Origin: a virus
DNA: 22,039 bases
Virus record (IMG/VR): IMGVR_UViG_3300032050_009335
Span: 1-22,039 of that record
Direction: 5' to 3' (one strand)
Under the pieces are notes generated by a model. The model ran no database searches. It saw only the letters and a list, made by a program, of their open reading frames with translations, and was not told the origin of the DNA. The position numbers and the translations under genes are program-made. Below, piece after piece: positions 18,934 to 22,039 of this stretch; within the stretch, counting starts at the first letter, position 1, and each line of letters starts with the position of its first letter.

Positions 18934-19541
18934 CGGGATATGAAACATTCTGTTTATACACTTCTCTTAAACTCCACTTCAATTCAGATTCTTACGATTA
19001 CTTTAAGTATAATGGTAAAGTAAGCACAAGCATTGGTGCATTTGAGAATCGCAAAGATAAGTGGCACTTTTACAAACTCAGCCGGAGATTCACAAATGAT
19101 GACATATGCCGTGATTATATTGTTGCTAATTTGGTGTTTAACCATGATGTATGGATAGGTCATCTTCTGACCAATGATGCTGATATTGAATATCGTAAGC
19201 GTCAGAAGATTATTCAGTCGTTGACATACACCTTTACAAATGAGATTGAATCATTGATGAGTCAGGAGAGTCCAAATGATTCATTAATGGTACAAGACGG
19301 TGAGTATCCAGTATTGCTACAGAAACTTTTACATAATGAAATTTCACTTGAATCAATTTGTATACTGAATAAGATACTCAACTTTTTGCCGTTATGGGAT
19401 AAGAAAATCGGTGACACGATTCATTATCCAAACATCAGTCGCAAGATAAAGAAGTACACACCATTCATACCATTTGAACCAACAAAATACAAACTTATAC
19501 TCAAAAAGGAATACGATGCGAATACAGAAAATATATCTTGA
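18930..19541 (+). CDS. 59: gp59-like replicative helicase loader
   Basis: T4 gp59 binds fork DNA and gp32 and loads the gp41 helicase. The 203-residue product is close to T4 gp59 (217). Matching blocks are YDYFKYNGKV (T4 YDVIKYNWCM), RKDKWHFYKLSRRF (T4 RRDKYFFQKLSEKY), IVANLVFNHDVWIGHL (T4 FISNLVANQDAWIGDI), and the C-terminal LLHNEISLESICILNKILNF (T4 LLQSNIISFETFILLDSFLN), with HYPNISRKIKKYTPF near the end. It lies between gene 33 and gene 32, as in T4 except for the HAD gene inserted after it. Helicase and primase genes are not in this window. Confidence 0.9.
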   Translation: MTGYETFCLYTSLKLHFNSDSYDYFKYNGKVSTSIGAFENRKDKWHFYKLSRRFTNDDICRDYIVANLVFNHDVWIGHLLTNDADIEYRKRQKIIQSLTYTFTNEIESLMSQESPNDSLMVQDGEYPVLLQKLLHNEISLESICILNKILNFLPLWDKKIGDTIHYPNISRKIKKYTPFIPFEPTKYKLILKKEYDANTENIS

Positions 19542-20058
19542 TATGGATGGTGTGTTGTCTGACTTCAATAAAAGATATAAAGAAGTTTTTAAACAAAATG
19601 CACTGAGTAGTCGTGAACGTGGTGAGAAACATGATGATAAATGGAACCAGTTCGTAGACGGCAACAACTTTGAAACCCTTGATTGGTATCCGGGTGGTAA
19701 AGAACTATTGAAGTACATTATCTCACTTGATATTCCTGTAGAGATACTTTCTTCTTCTGGCGGCCGTATGCACCATGAAGAGGTGAAGCGGCAGAAAAAG
19801 GTTTGGTTGAAAAGGCACCACATTGACTTTACAGCCAATATCGTACCTGGTCGTCATTTGAAAGCGAACTATGCCAAATCTGATATTATACTCATTGATG
19901 ACACACAAGATGTCATTGATGATTTTAATATGGCAGGCGGCATTGGTATACTTCACAAAGACACGGCTAAAACGATAAAAACTGTGCAGTCTGTACTTGA
20001 CGATACATATATAAAAGTATATAATGAATCATGTGGACAAGATGCACATACAATTTAA
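19516..20058 (+). CDS. HAD-superfamily phosphatase / 5'-nucleotidase-like
   Basis: The start at 19516 is set by AAGGA just upstream; the longer frame from 19474 is shadow sequence within gene 59. HAD motifs are present: I, YLDMDGVLSDFN with the nucleophile D9 and acid/base D11; II, EILSSSGGR; III, a lysine in the helix after it; IV, IILIDDTQDVIDDF. The cap is small, so a nucleotide or small phosphate ester is a likely substrate, as in phage 5'(3')-deoxyribonucleotidases. The gene overlaps 59 by 26 bases and contains the promoter of gene 32 in its 3' end. T4 has no gene here. The exact substrate is unknown. Confidence 0.82.
   Translation: MRIQKIYLDMDGVLSDFNKRYKEVFKQNALSSRERGEKHDDKWNQFVDGNNFETLDWYPGGKELLKYIISLDIPVEILSSSGGRMHHEEVKRQKKVWLKRHHIDFTANIVPGRHLKANYAKSDIILIDDTQDVIDDFNMAGGIGILHKDTAKTIKTVQSVLDDTYIKVYNESCGQDAHTI
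19997..20025 (+). promoter_or_regulatory. Sigma70-type promoter for gene 32, inside the HAD gene
   Basis: TTGACG (19997-20002), a 17-base spacer, then a perfect TATAAT (20020-20025). The predicted start near 20032 gives a leader of about 52 bases with GAGGT before the ATG at 20084. This lets gp32 be made in large amounts independently of the upstream operon, as a stoichiometric DNA-binding protein requires. Confidence 0.75.
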
Positions 20059-20083
20059 CATACTAACTTATACGAGGTAATAA

Positions 20084-20950
20084 ATGTCAGATTTTTCTTC
20101 TCTTAAACGCAACCGCAATTCGTTTGATAAACTCACCAAAGCGGTTGAATCAATCAATACCCCCACAGAAGGCTCCAAAGGTTCTAAAGGTGATGAACGT
20201 TTTTGGCAGCCAGAAGTAGATAAAGCAGGTAATGGTATGGCAGTCATTCGTTTTCTGCCAGGACCATCAGCCGATGGTGATGAAGCATTACCATGGGTTC
20301 GTTTGTTTGACCATGGCTTTCAAGGTCCAGGTGGCTGGTACATTGAAAACTCTTTGACCACTTTGAATCAGAAAGATCCAGTTTCAGAATACAACTCTGT
20401 TCTGTGGAATTCTGGTATTGAAGCAAACAAAGAAATTGCACGTAAACAGAAACGCCGTTTGTTTTATATTGCAAACATTTATGTTGTTTCTGATCCTAAA
20501 AATCCAGAAAACGAAGGTCAAGTCAGACTGTACAAGTTTGGTAAGAAAATCTTTGATAAGATTACAGAGGCAATGAATCCTCAGTTTGAGGATGAGAAGC
20601 CAATTAATCCGTTTGATTTCTGGGAAGGCGCAAACTTCAAACTGAAGATTCGTCAAGTTGAAGGCTATCGCAACTACGATAAGTCTGAATTTGAAAGTTC
20701 GTCACCTTTGCTTGATGGTGATGATGCTAAACTTGAAACATTGTGGAAAAAAGAATATTCACTGAAAGAGTTTCTTGATCCTAAAAACTTCAAGTCATAT
20801 GATGAACTGAAGTCTAAACTGGACAAAGTTTTGGGTCTAAGTGGTACTGCACCAGTATCAAAGACTAAGGCTGAAGACTTTACACCACGTTCTTCACCCG
20901 ATATTGAAGATGAAGAACTTGATTACTTTAAGTCTCTAGCAGAAGATTAA
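20084..20950 (+). CDS. 32: gp32 single-stranded DNA-binding protein, lacking zinc cysteines
   Basis: Coats single-stranded DNA and organises replication, recombination and repair. The N-terminus has the basic cooperativity segment (SLKRNRNSF, residues 6-14; T4 has KRKST). The OB-fold core keeps WVRLFDHGF, GGWYIENS, KRRLFYIANIYVVSDPKNP, KFGKKIFDKI and FWEGANFKLKIRQVEG. The tail is acidic (PDIEDEELDYFKSLAED), as needed for binding partners such as gp59. Unlike T4 gp32 (H64, C77, C87, C90) this protein contains no cysteine. H77 is kept, but the cysteines align with S90, a gap or Asp near 98, and S101. Cyanophage gp32 proteins as I recall them share this loss. Has its own promoter and a strong terminator. 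Confidence 0.95.
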   Translation: MSDFSSLKRNRNSFDKLTKAVESINTPTEGSKGSKGDERFWQPEVDKAGNGMAVIRFLPGPSADGDEALPWVRLFDHGFQGPGGWYIENSLTTLNQKDPVSEYNSVLWNSGIEANKEIARKQKRRLFYIANIYVVSDPKNPENEGQVRLYKFGKKIFDKITEAMNPQFEDEKPINPFDFWEGANFKLKIRQVEGYRNYDKSEFESSSPLLDGDDAKLETLWKKEYSLKEFLDPKNFKSYDELKSKLDKVLGLSGTAPVSKTKAEDFTPRSSPDIEDEELDYFKSLAED

Positions 20951-20971
20951 TCCTCTACTTAATCAACTGCC

Positions 20972-20997
20972 ACGCCACCTTCGGGTGGCGTTTTTTT
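20972..20997 (+). terminator. Strong UUCG rho-independent terminator after gene 32
   Basis: An 8-bp perfect stem ACGCCACC/GGTGGCGT (20972-20979 with 20984-20991) closes a TTCG loop and is followed directly by TTTTTT. It ends the + strand core operon. The convergent minus-strand gene stops at 20996, so the same hairpin may also protect that transcript's end, although it lacks a U tract in that direction. Confidence 0.93.
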
Positions 20998-22027
20998 ATG
21001 CTGTCGCTGGTATAATTTTTTCTTCTCTGATGATTGTAGTGTTGTTTGTTACACCAGCATTCACGACTGTAGGATTTTTTGGTTTCGATTGATTGCGCTG
21101 TTCAACTGCAATTTCATTTGATGATTTACCAATGTTGGCACCTTGAACAACCTTACCAGTTTCAACATCAACAGCATTTCCTTTTTTATCAGGTACTTCT
21201 TTATCATCAGGAGTTGGTGGTGCACCACCTACAGTAACGTGCCAATCTTCACCTTTGACATTACGAATCAGTCCGAATTTTTCTAACCAACCAGTAGGAT
21301 TATCTCTGGTGCCGGCAAGAACATTTAACCCATCAGGACCTTTACTATTGATATCAATACCAAGACCTTGCATGTGAACGCTGCCTTTTCCTTGACCCAA
21401 AGGAGCCATAGGCTGTGCCACTTTACCACTTGGCTTGCCGTTGTTTTTTGCTAAGTCTGCATCATATAGTTCTTTTTGTTTTTCGTTTGAACGATAACCA
21501 GATGTGATCAACAGCATTTTGCCAGTTTCTTGTTTAAATGCTGTGGCCATCAATTCAATCCGGCGCTGAAACTCACCGTTGAACTTTGATGTATCTACAC
21601 CAGGATCCGCTTTTTTTGTGATGCTGTCTAAGTTACCTGCTGGTTTAGTTACTGGTTGACCTGAAGGCACTTCACTAGGACTACCTTTAATTGGTGTTGC
21701 TAATGGTCCACCAGAAGGTGCTGCTTCTTTTGGTGCAAATATGGACTTATCTGATACTCGTTTTGTTGGTGTTATTGCTGGTGGTGGAGTGGGTGCTTCT
21801 CTTACTGCACGACCTTCTGCTTTTTCTTGTTCGTATTGTTTTTTCTTTTCGAGATATTCTTTGAGTGAAACGATTCTACCTTTGAGCAAAGAAATATCTT
21901 CATCAAGTGCTTTGATAGTTTCTACTGCATTGGCATACGGATCTTCTTCAAGTTCTTTTCTTCGTTCTTCTTTAACACCCTTTGTTTCTACACCAAGTCC
22001 TTTGTCAAGTGAACGACCAAAAGACAT
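20996..22027 (-). CDS. M15-type peptidoglycan peptidase domain protein, probably virion-associated
   Basis: Residues 150-265 match the D-Ala-D-Ala carboxypeptidase/VanY (M15) fold: LLITSGYRSNEKQKELYDADL, then SVHMQGLGIDI with zinc ligands H218 and D225, and EDWHV with H263. This would cut peptide bonds in the cell wall. The N-terminal 70 residues form a charged coiled coil (ALDEDISLLKGRIVSLKEYL), followed by an 80-residue Pro/Ser/Lys linker. The C-terminus ends in an Asn/Thr/Val-rich tail (NAGVTNNTTIIREE) like those of tail or baseplate proteins. There is no signal peptide. This suggests a tail-borne enzyme that opens the wall at entry. The frame stays open to the window edge (KEKL before Met) and no ribosome site is seen, so the real start may lie outside the window. 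Confidence 0.8.
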   Translation of the reverse strand: MSFGRSLDKGLGVETKGVKEERRKELEEDPYANAVETIKALDEDISLLKGRIVSLKEYLEKKKQYEQEKAEGRAVREAPTPPPAITPTKRVSDKSIFAPKEAAPSGGPLATPIKGSPSEVPSGQPVTKPAGNLDSITKKADPGVDTSKFNGEFQRRIELMATAFKQETGKMLLITSGYRSNEKQKELYDADLAKNNGKPSGKVAQPMAPLGQGKGSVHMQGLGIDINSKGPDGLNVLAGTRDNPTGWLEKFGLIRNVKGEDWHVTVGGAPPTPDDKEVPDKKGNAVDVETGKVVQGANIGKSSNEIAVEQRNQSKPKNPTVVNAGVTNNTTIIREEKIIPATA

Positions 22028-22039
22028 GAGTTTTTCTTT

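Noticed and set aside
19392-19838. Minus-strand frame of 148 residues across genes 59 and HAD
   Set aside because: It is antisense to two recognised genes and rich in Cys/Ser/Phe as shadow frames are.

Overview
The window looks like part of a lytic T4-like myovirus genome, of the type far from T4 itself that is common in cyanophages, pelagiphages and other aquatic phages. The evidence is a set of recognisable T4 replication and late-transcription genes: rnh (RNase H, 2324-3172), 33 (late transcription coactivator, 18709-18933), 59 (helicase loader, 18930-19541) and 32 (single-strand DNA-binding protein, 20084-20950). Genes are tightly packed, many stop and start codons overlap as ATGA or TAATG, and there is an exact T4 late-promoter match, TATAAATA. 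No integrase, transposase, CRISPR array or ordinary tRNA gene was seen. The host cannot be named. A circularly permuted, two-piece tmRNA gene suggests one of the bacterial groups with that format (alphaproteobacteria, some cyanobacteria, some betaproteobacteria), if the gene came from the host lineage.

Layout. Positions 1-54 hold the tail of a + strand gene, ended by a terminator shared with a short minus-strand pair (71-1040: a small protein and a membrane-anchored coiled-coil protein). A consensus sigma70-type promoter (1098-1127) then starts a long + strand operon. It carries a conserved phage protein, a 33-residue micro-gene, rnh, a DUF6433 protein and a surface-sugar cassette (nucleotidyltransferase, GT2 glycosyltransferase, DUF2061 membrane protein, RmlC-like and GalE-like epimerases). 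It continues with a ClpP-like protease and two small proteins. A late promoter (7354-7361) precedes two tail-fibre genes, the second a three-module polyglycine adhesin of 825 residues. Positions 10430-14831 hold small early-type genes: a SWIM zinc-finger protein and a second gene, each with a strong promoter but almost no leader; a winged-helix-like protein behind a conventional ribosome site; a structured leader RNA before a membrane protein/lipoprotein pair; a PD-(D/E)XK exonuclease of MGME1 type; and a DUF3293-like protein with a possible capsid-targeting leader. An AT-rich flavin-dependent halogenase-like gene (14840-16012) abuts the permuted tmRNA gene (16013-16330). Positions 16346-18709 carry conserved phage proteins and a probable lysis pair (SleB-type hydrolase with signal peptide, then a small membrane protein). 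The core genes 33-59-HAD phosphatase-32 follow and end at a strong UUCG terminator. A convergent minus-strand gene encodes an M15-type peptidase that is probably virion-associated.

How the genes work together. In T4 the order is rnh-dsbA-33-59-32. Here rnh and 33 are about 15.5 kb apart, and nearly all accessory content (sugar cassette, ClpP, tail adhesin, halogenase, tmRNA, lysis pair) lies between them, so this looks like an accessory-gene insertion zone inside a conserved replication block. The most unusual item is the permuted ssrA gene. It has a 7-bp acceptor stem with the alanine G3-U70 wobble, a T-arm, a P2 helix, an intervening segment whose ends pair, and an open tag frame reading ANDAFYGEERLAA.
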